Positions 1 to 6,092 are shown, numbered from the stretch's first letter. The stretch: 6,178 bases of DNA from an uncultured Desulfobacterium sp. (GCA_937124525.1 CAKZLA010000533.1:1-6178), one strand, 5' to 3'. The notes: a model not told the origin generated them from the sequence alone. Made by a program: numbers and translations.

Positions 1-1103
1 ACCATCTCGGAGTGAAGGAACTCCGCACTCTTTTTCGTGATTCAGTGTTGCTCATTATCATCATCTGGTCTTTTACTGGTGGCGTTTACAGTGTTGCAAC
101 AACCGCGTCCATGGAATTGCATAATGCTCCGATTGCAGTAATCGACGAAGACCGGTCCCAGCTCTCCATGCGTATCATTAACGCTTTTTACGGTCCCTAT
201 TTCAAAAAGCCAGAGTCAATTTCAAGAGATGATATGGATATTGGACTGGACGGAGGAATATATACCTTTGTATTGGATATTCCCTCTTATTTTGAGCGCG
301 ATGTGCTGGCGGGAAGGCAACCTGCATTGCAAGTCAATATTGATGCGACCAGAATGACCCAGGCCTTTATCGGTTCCAGTTATATTCAAAACATCGCCAC
401 TGGTGAGATCAACGAATTTGTGCAGGGAGCTCGTGGCGGGTCCCCATTGCCCATCGGGCTTGCCATTCGCACCAAGTTCAATCCCAACCGAAACAGTGCT
501 TGGTTCGGCAGCGTTATGGAAGTCATCAACAACATCACCCTGCTGTCGATTGTTCTTACCGGTGCTGCAATTATTCGTGAAAGGGAGCACGGTACCCTTG
601 AGCATCTTCTGGTGATGCCGCTCACGCCGTTTGAGATCATGATGTCCAAAATCTGGGCCATGGGGCTGGTCGTTCTTACTGCTTCAGCACTTTCCCTGCA
701 TTTTATGGTACAGGGCGTGCTGGCTGTACCTGTGGCCGGTTCCGTGTTCCTTTTTTTATTCGGTGCCATGCTTCATCTGTTTTCGGCAGCTTCCATGGGT
801 ATTTTCATGGGTACGGTTTCACGTTCCATGCCCCAGCTTGGCCTGCTGATGATTCTGGTCATTCTGCCGTTGCAGATGCTCTCCGGCGGTATTACACCCC
901 ATGACAGTATGCCGGAAATTGTCCAGGTCATCATGGCGCTGGCTCCGACCACTCATTTTGTCAGTTTTGCCCAGGCAATTCTATACCGTGGTGCGGGTTT
1001 TAATCTGGTCTGGCCGAATTTTCTGGCAATTATCGCCATCGGCAGCGTGTTTTTTATGGCAGCCCTGGTCTTATTCCGCAGGAGCATCAATGTAACGATG
1101 TAA
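1..1103 (+). CDS. yhhJ: ABC-2 type transporter permease, YhhJ family (5' end cut by window)
   Basis: Inner-membrane permease of an ABC exporter. The frame stays open to the left edge: the codons at 3-14 read H-L-G-V before KELRTL, which matches the N-terminal LG(I/V)KELRSL of E. coli YhhJ as I recall it. The GTG at 12 is therefore probably an internal valine, and about nine residues are missing. Numbering from that valine, a first membrane helix lies at about 11-28 and a large extracytoplasmic domain at about 31-168, including VNIDATRMTQAF (108-119). Further helices follow at about 172-189, 216-238, 243-268, 277-293 and 335-355. The ABC-2 signature runs from GAAIIREREHGTLEHLL (184-200) through PLTPFEIMMSKIW (203-215), and LQMLSGGITP (287-296) is also typical. 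The substrate cannot be told from the sequence; relatives act with an HlyD-like fusion protein and an ATPase. The downstream outer-membrane factor fits a tripartite exporter. The family is confident; the symbol is by resemblance. Confidence 0.93.
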   Translation, partial: HLGVKELRTLFRDSVLLIIIIWSFTGGVYSVATTASMELHNAPIAVIDEDRSQLSMRIINAFYGPYFKKPESISRDDMDIGLDGGIYTFVLDIPSYFERDVLAGRQPALQVNIDATRMTQAFIGSSYIQNIATGEINEFVQGARGGSPLPIGLAIRTKFNPNRNSAWFGSVMEVINNITLLSIVLTGAAIIREREHGTLEHLLVMPLTPFEIMMSKIWAMGLVVLTASALSLHFMVQGVLAVPVAGSVFLFLFGAMLHLFSAASMGIFMGTVSRSMPQLGLLMILVILPLQMLSGGITPHDSMPEIVQVIMALAPTTHFVSFAQAILYRGAGFNLVWPNFLAIIAIGSVFFMAALVLFRRSINVTM

Positions 1104-1170
1104 GTTGTCATGATAGAGCTGTGCTTGTTGATGTCCCAGGTGGCTGGCATGAATTGACGGATAAGAAAAA

Positions 1171-1178
1171 AGAGAGGG
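1171..1178 (+). promoter_or_regulatory. Ribosome binding site deciding the start of the outer-membrane factor
   Basis: The purine stretch AGAGAGGG ends immediately before the ATG at 1179, leaving no spacer. It sits 9 bases before the in-frame ATG at 1188, which is normal spacing. This favours 1188 as the start, although both codons are possible. Confidence 0.5.
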
Positions 1179-1187
1179 ATGGTTAAA

Positions 1188-2759
1188 ATGAGAAAAACAA
1201 GACAGCCTTTTTCCCGGTCAGATATGATCCATATAACTGCCACGGGCAGACCGTATTGGGGATCTGGCCTGCCCACAGCAAATATCGAAATTCAAGTTAT
1301 TACAAATCATTGGACGGAGTTTCTTATAAAAGTATTATCATTAGGTTTGAACCTTGTTGGGCTTTTGCTCGTATTACTGCTTGCCGGGTGTGCTGTCATT
1401 GGCCCGGATTATGTGCCGCCTGATATTGCAGCCCCAAAGGGGTGGAGCACAGGGTTGTCCGGCGGGTTGACGGATGCAACTCCCGATGGCCGGACCTTGG
1501 CTGGCTGGTGGTCAACTTTCAATGATCCCGCATTAACCAAGTTGATTGACAGTGCCGTTGCTGGCAACTTTGACCTGGGCATTGCGCGGGCAAGGGTTCG
1601 TGAGGCCAGGGCCAGGCGGAATATTGTCAAGGCCAATGTTTTTCCAACCATTAACGTTTCAGGTTCTGCCAGCAAGATTCGCACCAGCAAAGAGACAGGC
1701 CTTGGCACGGAAAACGACTTATACGATGCAGGCTTTGATGCCGGGTGGGAGCTTGATGTATTTGGCAGGGTTCGACGCTCGGTCGAGGCAGCAGGTGCCT
1801 CATTTGAAGCCAGCCAGGAGGGTCTTCACGATGTCATGGTGAGCCTGCTGGCCGAAGTTGCCTTAAATTACGTGGAAGTACGTTCGTTTCAGACCCGACT
1901 GTCCATAGCCCAGGCTAATCAAAAGGCCCAGGAGCAGACATATGGCATGGTAGAAACGCGCTGCCAGACCGGACTGACAAGTAAGCTTGACCTGGAACAG
2001 GCCCGGTACAATCTCGAAGAGACCCGGTCACAGATCCCCCTGCTGCACACAGGACTTGAGCAGGCCCAAAATCGCCTGAACGTCCTGCTGGGCCAAAACC
2101 CCGGTTCATTAAAAGATGAACTGGCTGAACGAAAAAACATTCCCACGCCTCCCCCGGAAATTGCTGTGGGGGTGCCAGCGGATGTTCTACGCAGAAGGCC
2201 AGATATCCGTAAAGCCGAGCGGGAACTTGCCGCCCAGACCGCCGTGGTCGGTGTTGCCACGGCCGAGCTCTATCCCAGTTTTACCCTGTCCGGCTCCATT
2301 GGTCTTGAATCGCTATCCCTGGGCAATTTGTTTGAAAAAGAGAGCAAAATATTTGGCATCGGTCCTTCATTTAAATGGAATATTTTTGATACAGGGCGGA
2401 TACGCCAGAACATCGAAGTGCAGAACGCTATCCAGGAACAGGCATTGCTCGCTTATGAGGCATCTGTGCTCCAAGCACTGGCCGAAGTGGAAGATGCGCT
2501 GACCGCTTACGCAGAAGAACAGGTCAGGCAGCGGTCTTTGATGGCGGCTGTAGGGGCGGCCTGGCGTGCCGTTGAAATTGCCGAAGACCAATACAAATCC
2601 GGTCTTACTGATTTTCAAAATGTGCTCAACGGGCAGCGGGCACTGTTGTCTCTCCAGGATCAGCTGGCAAAGAGTAAATCTGCGGTTACGTCAGACCTCA
2701 TCAGTCTGTACAAGGCCCTTGGAGGAGGGTGGACATCCCTTGATCCTTTGATTGATTAA
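1188..2759 (+). CDS. Outer-membrane efflux lipoprotein, NodT/OprM (RND-type OMF) family
   Basis: Trimeric TolC-like channel that carries exported substrate across the outer membrane. Start chosen at 1188 by its ribosome site; 1179 would add three residues. Numbering from 1188 (523 aa), a hydrophobic stretch at about 45-67 ends in the lipobox L-A-G-C with Cys68. The next residue is Ala rather than Asp, which fits outer-membrane sorting. Family motifs follow in order: WW.xFNDP (107-114), WELDVFGRVRR (187-197), TGLTSKLDLEQA (261-272), GVPADVLRRRPDIRKAE (328-344), ELYPSFTLSGSIG (360-372), WNIFDTGRIR (397-406), GLTDFQNVLNGQRALL (472-487) and LYKALGGGW (507-515). These cover both OEP repeats, and the mature part (about 456 residues) is of normal length. 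The roughly 40 residues before the signal peptide are odd. It lies 84 bases after the permease with no visible terminator, so co-transcription is likely. Family very confident; substrate unknown. Confidence 0.95.
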   Translation: MRKTRQPFSRSDMIHITATGRPYWGSGLPTANIEIQVITNHWTEFLIKVLSLGLNLVGLLLVLLLAGCAVIGPDYVPPDIAAPKGWSTGLSGGLTDATPDGRTLAGWWSTFNDPALTKLIDSAVAGNFDLGIARARVREARARRNIVKANVFPTINVSGSASKIRTSKETGLGTENDLYDAGFDAGWELDVFGRVRRSVEAAGASFEASQEGLHDVMVSLLAEVALNYVEVRSFQTRLSIAQANQKAQEQTYGMVETRCQTGLTSKLDLEQARYNLEETRSQIPLLHTGLEQAQNRLNVLLGQNPGSLKDELAERKNIPTPPPEIAVGVPADVLRRRPDIRKAERELAAQTAVVGVATAELYPSFTLSGSIGLESLSLGNLFEKESKIFGIGPSFKWNIFDTGRIRQNIEVQNAIQEQALLAYEASVLQALAEVEDALTAYAEEQVRQRSLMAAVGAAWRAVEIAEDQYKSGLTDFQNVLNGQRALLSLQDQLAKSKSAVTSDLISLYKALGGGWTSLDPLID

Positions 2760-2770
2760 GGGAACTCCTT

Positions 2771-3418
2771 TTAGGTCAACTGCAACTCAATTCTTAAATG
2801 TTGGATCACACCAATGAATAGGTAAACGGAAAACAATACCAGGAAACCAGCACAGCATCCGATAATTCCTCTATAAACCTTATCACTGAAAAACGAACGA
2901 CCTTTTCCCACGGCTGTTGAAATTATAGTATACCAAGTCAGGTCGGCCAGAATATGGCCGCTGAAAAAAGTTAGGATTCCCGCAAGGCCATATTCGCTTG
3001 ACTTAAGGATATAACCAAGCCCAATGGTCGCCCACCAGATAATAAAGTAGGGATTTGCTGCACTCATGAGTATGCCGGTCAAAATAATATTGCCGCTTTT
3101 TTCATCCCCCGGCTCAAAGGACAGGGTCAGGGAAGGTATGGACCGAAACATCCCTGCTGCCATCCAGAGCAATATGCTGCCACCAGCTATTGAAATGAAG
3201 ACAAAAAACCAAGCTTCTTTGAATAAAGGTGCCATGCCCATGAATAGTGCCGCCAGCAATACCACCTCAAGGATACCATGACCCAGGATCAGTAAAGGGC
3301 CAGCCAAGACCCCCCTTTTACTGCTCTCACTGATGGTGACGGTGAGAAGCGTGCCCGGCATCATGGCCCCGGAAAGTGCAATAACAAAAGATGAGGCAAA
3401 AATAGTCATAAAAATCAT
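2771..3418 (-). CDS. LysE/RhtB-family amino-acid exporter
   Basis: A 215-residue inner-membrane protein with about six hydrophobic helices (near 4-24, 41-63, 70-90, 110-135, 145-168, 185-205), the usual size and layout of LysE/RhtB exporters. Family-like segments are SGAMMPGTLLTVTI (16-29), GHGILEVV (46-53), ANPYFIIWW (121-129) and GHILADLTWY (154-163). Members typically export amino acids or related small metabolites by proton exchange; the substrate here cannot be named. The start at 3418 is preferred over the Met at residue 4 because AAGGAA lies 12 bases upstream and because the preceding small frame ends in a TGA that overlaps this ATG (ATGA), a translational-coupling arrangement. The gene converges on the outer-membrane factor gene, with only 11 bases between their stop codons. 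Family call is confident. Confidence 0.88.
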   Translation of the reverse strand: MIFMTIFASSFVIALSGAMMPGTLLTVTISESSKRGVLAGPLLILGHGILEVVLLAALFMGMAPLFKEAWFFVFISIAGGSILLWMAAGMFRSIPSLTLSFEPGDEKSGNIILTGILMSAANPYFIIWWATIGLGYILKSSEYGLAGILTFFSGHILADLTWYTIISTAVGKGRSFFSDKVYRGIIGCCAGFLVLFSVYLFIGVIQHLRIELQLT

Positions 3419-3595
3419 TGTAATATAAAGTTCCTTATGAACCGGTCGGGGTTGATCATAGAGTCGGCCACCTTGTGGTAGAATTTTAGCATTGAAAAAT
3501 AAGCCCTGTTATTACGACAATTTGCGATGGGTAGAATTTTATCTCCCGTATAGTGGCCCAGCTTATGACCAACCCCAAATTTCTTCAGAATTCAT
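3415..3595 (-). pseudogene. Small unrecognised gene, apparently frameshifted, coupled to the LysE gene
   Basis: An ATG at 3595-3593 has an excellent ribosome site (AGGAG, 6 bases away), but its frame reads only MNSEEIWGWS before TAA at 3565-3563. The +1 frame is open for 58 codons, from 3591 to a TGA at 3417-3415 that overlaps the exporter's ATG. It has no ATG, GTG or TTG near its beginning, yet reads like ordinary protein, for example GHKLGHYTGDKI and MLKFYHKVADSM. Removing one G from the GGGG run (plus-strand CCCC at 3573-3576) joins the two frames into one protein of about 59 residues. Explanations are a real mutation, a sequencing error, +1 frameshifting, or chance. I recognise no family. 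The ribosome site and coupled stop suggest it was a translated gene in the exporter's transcription unit. Confidence 0.35.
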
Positions 3596-3631
3596 TTTTT
3601 TCTCCTGGGTTAAAGTTGTTTTTTTAAATGT

Positions 3632-3751
3632 TCACATTTTGTTGAGGAACCAGTCATATATTGCTATTATTCGTCCCGTTTGTACATGCATAAATTCTTC
3701 CACTTTTTCCTTGCGGAAAAACATCAAGGCCTGGTAAATATACAGCGACAT
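3632..3751 (-). CDS. Possible 39-residue small protein of unknown function
   Basis: Short frame starting MSLYIYQALMFFRKEKVEEF, preceded by GAAAGG with 6 bases before the ATG and bounded upstream by an in-frame TGA. The translation mixes hydrophobic and charged residues (F-F-R-K-E-K-V-E-E-F, then GRIIAIYDWFL), as a single amphipathic helix would. It lies 36 bases upstream of the next small frame and is in the same reading frame as that one's ATG. The two could be separate small genes in the LysE unit or fragments of one decayed gene. No family is recognised, there is no signal peptide or clear membrane helix, and the length alone does not exclude chance. Confidence 0.3.
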   Translation of the reverse strand: MSLYIYQALMFFRKEKVEEFMHVQTGRIIAIYDWFLNKM

Positions 3752-3853
3752 TTTGAGCCTTTCTTTGTTGAGTTCGGACGTTCACAATGTTGCAAATTTA
3801 AGAATGCCCTCATCATTTTAAGATGTCACGCTATTTTTAAATTTTCAAAAAGA

Positions 3854-3866
3854 TTGTGACTCACAA
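3854..3866. promoter_or_regulatory. Perfect palindrome TTGTGA-C-TCACAA, candidate operator
   Basis: Six-base arms around a single central base, perfectly symmetric. Odd palindromes of this size are common operators for dimeric regulators, and the half-site TGTGA is also that of CRP-like proteins, although their sites have six bases between arms. It lies about 100 bases upstream of the leftward 39-residue frame and 250 upstream of the dehydrogenase genes, so it could serve either. The binding protein is unknown. Confidence 0.35.
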
Positions 3867-3880
3867 GTATCATGGATACT
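3866..3880. repeat. Perfect palindrome AGTATC-ATG-GATACT
   Basis: Six-base arms with a three-base centre, sharing one base with the preceding palindrome and abutting a third perfect palindrome, CTTATATAAG (3881-3890). It could be an operator or a short hairpin. No T-run follows, so it is not a standard terminator. Confidence 0.4.
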
Positions 3881-3881
3881 C

Positions 3882-4021
3882 TTATATAAGGGTGTTGAAA
3901 AGTATTTTTAAAATATTAATCATTTCAATATGTTATGCTCAAAAATATCAAAAAACCAATCTTGATATAAGTGTTTGATTTTATTGTTTAAAATAGCAAT
4001 CGTTTCAACACCCTTTTATAA
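3882..4021. repeat. MITE-like element or large hairpin bounded by a 19-bp inverted repeat
   Basis: The left end (3882-3900) and the reverse complement of the right end (4003-4021) agree at 18 of 19 positions, with the core AAGGGTGTTGAAA identical in both. The interior is AT-rich, has no gene, and its halves show further weak complementarity. If the ends are GGGTG...CACCC (3890-4013, 124 bases), the flanking octamers TTATATAA and TTTTATAA differ at one base and could be an old target duplication; AT-richness makes this weak. Short length, no transposase and matched ends suggest a non-autonomous transposable element. A regulatory hairpin or paired protein-binding sites is the alternative. Confidence 0.45.
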
Positions 4022-4031
4022 AAAGAATAAA

Positions 4032-4037
4032 TATAAT
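4032..4037 (+). promoter_or_regulatory. Candidate -10 box (TATAAT) for the dehydrogenase genes
   Basis: A perfect TATAAT lies about 78 bases before the E1 alpha start. No good -35 box lies 16-18 bases upstream; TTTCAA at 4003-4008 is 23 bases away, too far. In so AT-rich a stretch this may be chance. Confidence 0.22.
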
Positions 4038-4070
4038 CTCCGGCAAAAAAGAGCTCAATTTGAATCTATT

Positions 4071-4086
4071 TGGACTGTCAGTTGAG
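4071..4086 (+). promoter_or_regulatory. Weak sigma-54-like -24/-12 candidate
   Basis: TGG at 4071-4073 and TTG at 4082-4084 have exactly the spacing of the sigma-54 consensus TGGCACG-N4-TTGCA, and the G at 4077 also matches. The -12 element reads GA instead of GC and three bases of the -24 box differ, so the match is poor. Transcription would start near 4097, just before the ribosome site. Acetoin dehydrogenase operons in several bacteria use sigma-54 with AcoR, which is why this is recorded. Confidence 0.18.
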
Positions 4087-4103
4087 TTATCTTTATAGAT
4101 AAA

Positions 4104-4110
4104 AAGGAGG
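4104..4110 (+). promoter_or_regulatory. Strong ribosome binding site of the E1 alpha gene
   Basis: AAGGAGG, a full Shine-Dalgarno match, lies 4 bases before the ATG at 4115. The spacing is tight but workable, and it supports this start. Confidence 0.8.
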
Positions 4111-4114
4111 CATC

Positions 4115-5101
4115 ATGAAAGAAAAGAAAATTGTTCCAGACCTTCAGACACATCTCTATACAAGCATGATCCTGACACGCAAGTTCGAGGAAAAGATCAT
4201 GGCCCTGTGTCAGGAGCCAAACAAAATGCCAGGTATGCAGATTTTGGCCAATGGACAGGAGGCCATTGCCACGGGCATCGTTTCGGCCCTTACACCTGAT
4301 GACGTCATCGTCAGTAACCACCGCAGCCACGGTCATCTGCTGGCCAGGGGCGCGGACCTCAATTCTCTGATGGCAGAGATCATGGCCAAGGCCAACGGTG
4401 TCAACGGTGGCAAGGCCGGCACCTTGCACCTGGCCGTACCGGATCTCAACATACTGATGACATCCACGGTGGTTGGTGCAGGCCCACCCCTGGCCCTTGG
4501 TGCTGCCTTTGCCCAACAGTACAAGGCCACCAACGGCATAACTGTGGTTTTTTTCGGCGATGGTGCAGCGGCTGAGGGGAGTGTGCACGAAGCCATGAAT
4601 CTGGCCGGTGTCTGGAAGCTACCGCTTTTGTTTATCTGCGAAAACAACTGCTGGGCGGGTGCACAACGACCTGAAGAACATTGCGCTACCTCGCACATTT
4701 TTAAGCGTGCCAGAGGATATGATATGCCCGGTCATAGCGTAGACGGCAATGATGTGGAGGCGGTTTACCATCTCGCCGTAGAATTGGTTGAGCACTGCCG
4801 TTCGGGCAAGGGCCCCGCTTTTATGGAAGCTTTGACCTACCGCATGCGCGGCCATGGTGAACAGGACCGACAGCATTATGTGGACCCCAAAGAGCTTGAA
4901 GTTTGGGCCGCCAAGTGTCCGATCCAGCGATACCAGCAAAAGCTCATCGATGATGGCGTGCTCAACGGCGACCAGATCCAGGTAATTGACCAGGATGCCG
5001 AGGCACGCGTGACAGCTGCCGTGGCCTTTGCAGATGATAGCCCGTATCCAGGTCCCGAAACCGCCTTGACCGATGTGTTCGTCCAACCACCCAATGTCTG
5101 A
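4115..5101 (+). CDS. Thiamine-diphosphate dehydrogenase E1 component, alpha subunit (acetoin/pyruvate type)
   Basis: Alpha chain of a heterotetrameric 2-oxoacid or acetoin dehydrogenase E1, which binds thiamine diphosphate, decarboxylates or cleaves the substrate, and passes the acyl group to lipoyl-E2. The thiamine-diphosphate motif is clear: GDG at 148-150, then AAEGSVHEAMNLAGVW (152-167), ending at ENN (176-178). Other E1 alpha features are an early Q-E-A-I-A-T-G (48-54), NHRSHGH (68-74), GGKAGTLHL (98-106), VGAGPPLALGAAFA (120-133) and TYRMRGHGEQD (241-251). At 328 residues it matches the short bacterial forms such as AcoA and lacks the longer N-terminus of some pyruvate dehydrogenases. 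After ENN it reads CWAGAQ where many relatives have GYAIST-like sequence, so its substrate may differ. The beta gene follows after 13 bases. Family confident; the choice among acetoin, pyruvate and branched-chain substrates is open. Confidence 0.92.
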   Translation: MKEKKIVPDLQTHLYTSMILTRKFEEKIMALCQEPNKMPGMQILANGQEAIATGIVSALTPDDVIVSNHRSHGHLLARGADLNSLMAEIMAKANGVNGGKAGTLHLAVPDLNILMTSTVVGAGPPLALGAAFAQQYKATNGITVVFFGDGAAAEGSVHEAMNLAGVWKLPLLFICENNCWAGAQRPEEHCATSHIFKRARGYDMPGHSVDGNDVEAVYHLAVELVEHCRSGKGPAFMEALTYRMRGHGEQDRQHYVDPKELEVWAAKCPIQRYQQKLIDDGVLNGDQIQVIDQDAEARVTAAVAFADDSPYPGPETALTDVFVQPPNV

Positions 5102-5107
5102 AAGGAG
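5102..5107 (+). promoter_or_regulatory. Ribosome binding site fixing the E1 beta start
   Basis: AAGGAG begins right after the alpha gene's stop and lies 7 bases before the ATG at 5115. It supports 5115 over the in-frame ATG at 5073, which would overlap the alpha gene and add 14 residues unlike the family. Confidence 0.8.
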
Positions 5108-5114
5108 CCATGCC

Positions 5115-6092
5115 ATGAGTCAAAAAACATTTGGACAAGCCTTAAACGAAGCGCTCACAATTGCCATGGAAACCGATGAGAATGTATTTATCGCGGGCGA
5201 AGGCGTTGGGGTTTCCATCCACCAGGACCCCAACATGGCCACCCATGGTCTTTTAGAAAAATTTGGCCCAGGACGGGTGAAAGATACGCCGGTAAGCGAA
5301 GCAGCCATTGCCGGGCTTGCCGTAGGTGCCTCCTGCATGGGTCTTCGGCCGGTGGTGGAAATCATGTTTTTTCCGTTCATTACCCTGGCAAGTGACATGT
5401 TGGTCAACCATGCCGGGAAATTGCGTTATATGAGTGGGGGCAAATCCAGCTTTCCCCTGACCGTACGGGTCAAGGCTGGCATGGGTTTCGGTGCCGGTAG
5501 TCAGCACTCCCACAACCTTGAAGCATGGATGGCACACAGTCCCGGTTTGAAAATTGTCTGGCCGTCCACACCGGAAGATGCCAAGGGGTTATTGCTCAGT
5601 GCCATATTTGACCCGGACCCGGTCATCGTTGTGGAGGACATGATGCTCTATCGGATGCCGGGTGAGGTACCGGCCGGCGACAGCCGTACCCCTCTTGGTA
5701 AAGCCCGTATGGTCATGCCGGGGAGCGACTGCACCATAGTGGCCTATGGCGCAGCTCTGTACACTGCAATGAAGGCGGTTGAATCCTTGGGCGAACAGGG
5801 AATCTCCTGCGAGGTGATTGATCTGCGGTCTCTGGTACCCCTGGACAAGGCTTGCATTCTCAATTCAGTCCGAAAAACCGGTCGACTGGTGGTTGTGCAC
5901 GAAGCCAACCGCTTCTGCGGGTTCGGTGCGGAACTGGCCGCCATGGTTGCGGAAGAGGCTTTTGAAGCGCTTAAGGGACCGGTCAAGCGGGTTGGTTCCC
6001 CCCAAATTCCGGTACCCACTGCCCCCACCCATGAAAAAATTTTCAGGCCCGGTCCGGATGATGTGATGTTGGCGGTTAAGGAGCTTTTTTAA
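5115..6092 (+). CDS. Thiamine-diphosphate dehydrogenase E1 component, beta subunit (acetoin/pyruvate type)
   Basis: Beta chain (325 aa) partnering the preceding alpha chain to form the E1 active sites at their interface. The N-terminal half has GEGVG (28-32, often GEDVG), DTPVSEAAIAGLAVGAS (57-73) with the conserved Glu62, and QHSHNLEAWMAHSPGLKIV (130-148) with a histidine pair (131, 133) in the expected active-site loop, then PSTPEDAKGLL (150-160). The C-terminal domain has EVIDLRSLVPLD (233-244) and VVHEANRFCGFGAELAA (260-276), as in E1 beta proteins. An MSQKTFGQAL start is typical. At 85-89 it reads FFPFI where relatives usually have F-x-D-F, so an acidic residue is missing. Tight spacing to the alpha gene implies a two-gene transcript. 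No E2 or E3 follows within the remaining 86 bases. Family very confident; substrate open. Confidence 0.94.
   Translation: MSQKTFGQALNEALTIAMETDENVFIAGEGVGVSIHQDPNMATHGLLEKFGPGRVKDTPVSEAAIAGLAVGASCMGLRPVVEIMFFPFITLASDMLVNHAGKLRYMSGGKSSFPLTVRVKAGMGFGAGSQHSHNLEAWMAHSPGLKIVWPSTPEDAKGLLLSAIFDPDPVIVVEDMMLYRMPGEVPAGDSRTPLGKARMVMPGSDCTIVAYGAALYTAMKAVESLGEQGISCEVIDLRSLVPLDKACILNSVRKTGRLVVVHEANRFCGFGAELAAMVAEEAFEALKGPVKRVGSPQIPVPTAPTHEKIFRPGPDDVMLAVKELF

Larger units (their letters stand above)
3752..4114. other. AT-rich spacer between divergent units, no gene seen
   Basis: About 360 bases with no credible reading frame on either strand. It separates the leftward small-ORF/LysE unit from the rightward dehydrogenase genes, so it should hold promoters for both. 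It contains a run of palindromes (3854-3890), a long inverted repeat (3882-4021) and weak promoter-like sites near 4032 and 4071. It is much richer in A+T than the flanking genes. Confidence 0.7.

Noticed and set aside
12..14. GTG as the true start of the permease
   Set aside because: The open frame continues to the window edge with residues that match the family's N-terminus, so this is most likely an internal valine.
2736..2770. Terminator between the convergent outer-membrane factor and LysE genes
   Set aside because: TCCCTT/AAGGGA (2736-2741, 2758-2763) has a 16-base loop and no T-run, and AAGG/CCTT (2758-2770) has only four pairs; neither is convincing.
3492..3737. 81-codon plus-strand frame starting with TTG
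   Set aside because: No ribosome site, non-ATG start, and its translation is poor in charged residues and unlike a protein; the opposite strand holds better frames with ribosome sites.
4070..4099. Sigma-70 promoter TTGGAC...TATAGA before E1 alpha
   Set aside because: With 18-base spacing, transcription would begin inside or next to the ribosome site, leaving no usable leader.
5073..5075. Upstream ATG as start of the E1 beta gene
   Set aside because: It would overlap the alpha gene, adds 14 residues unlike the family, and the good ribosome site belongs to the ATG at 5115.
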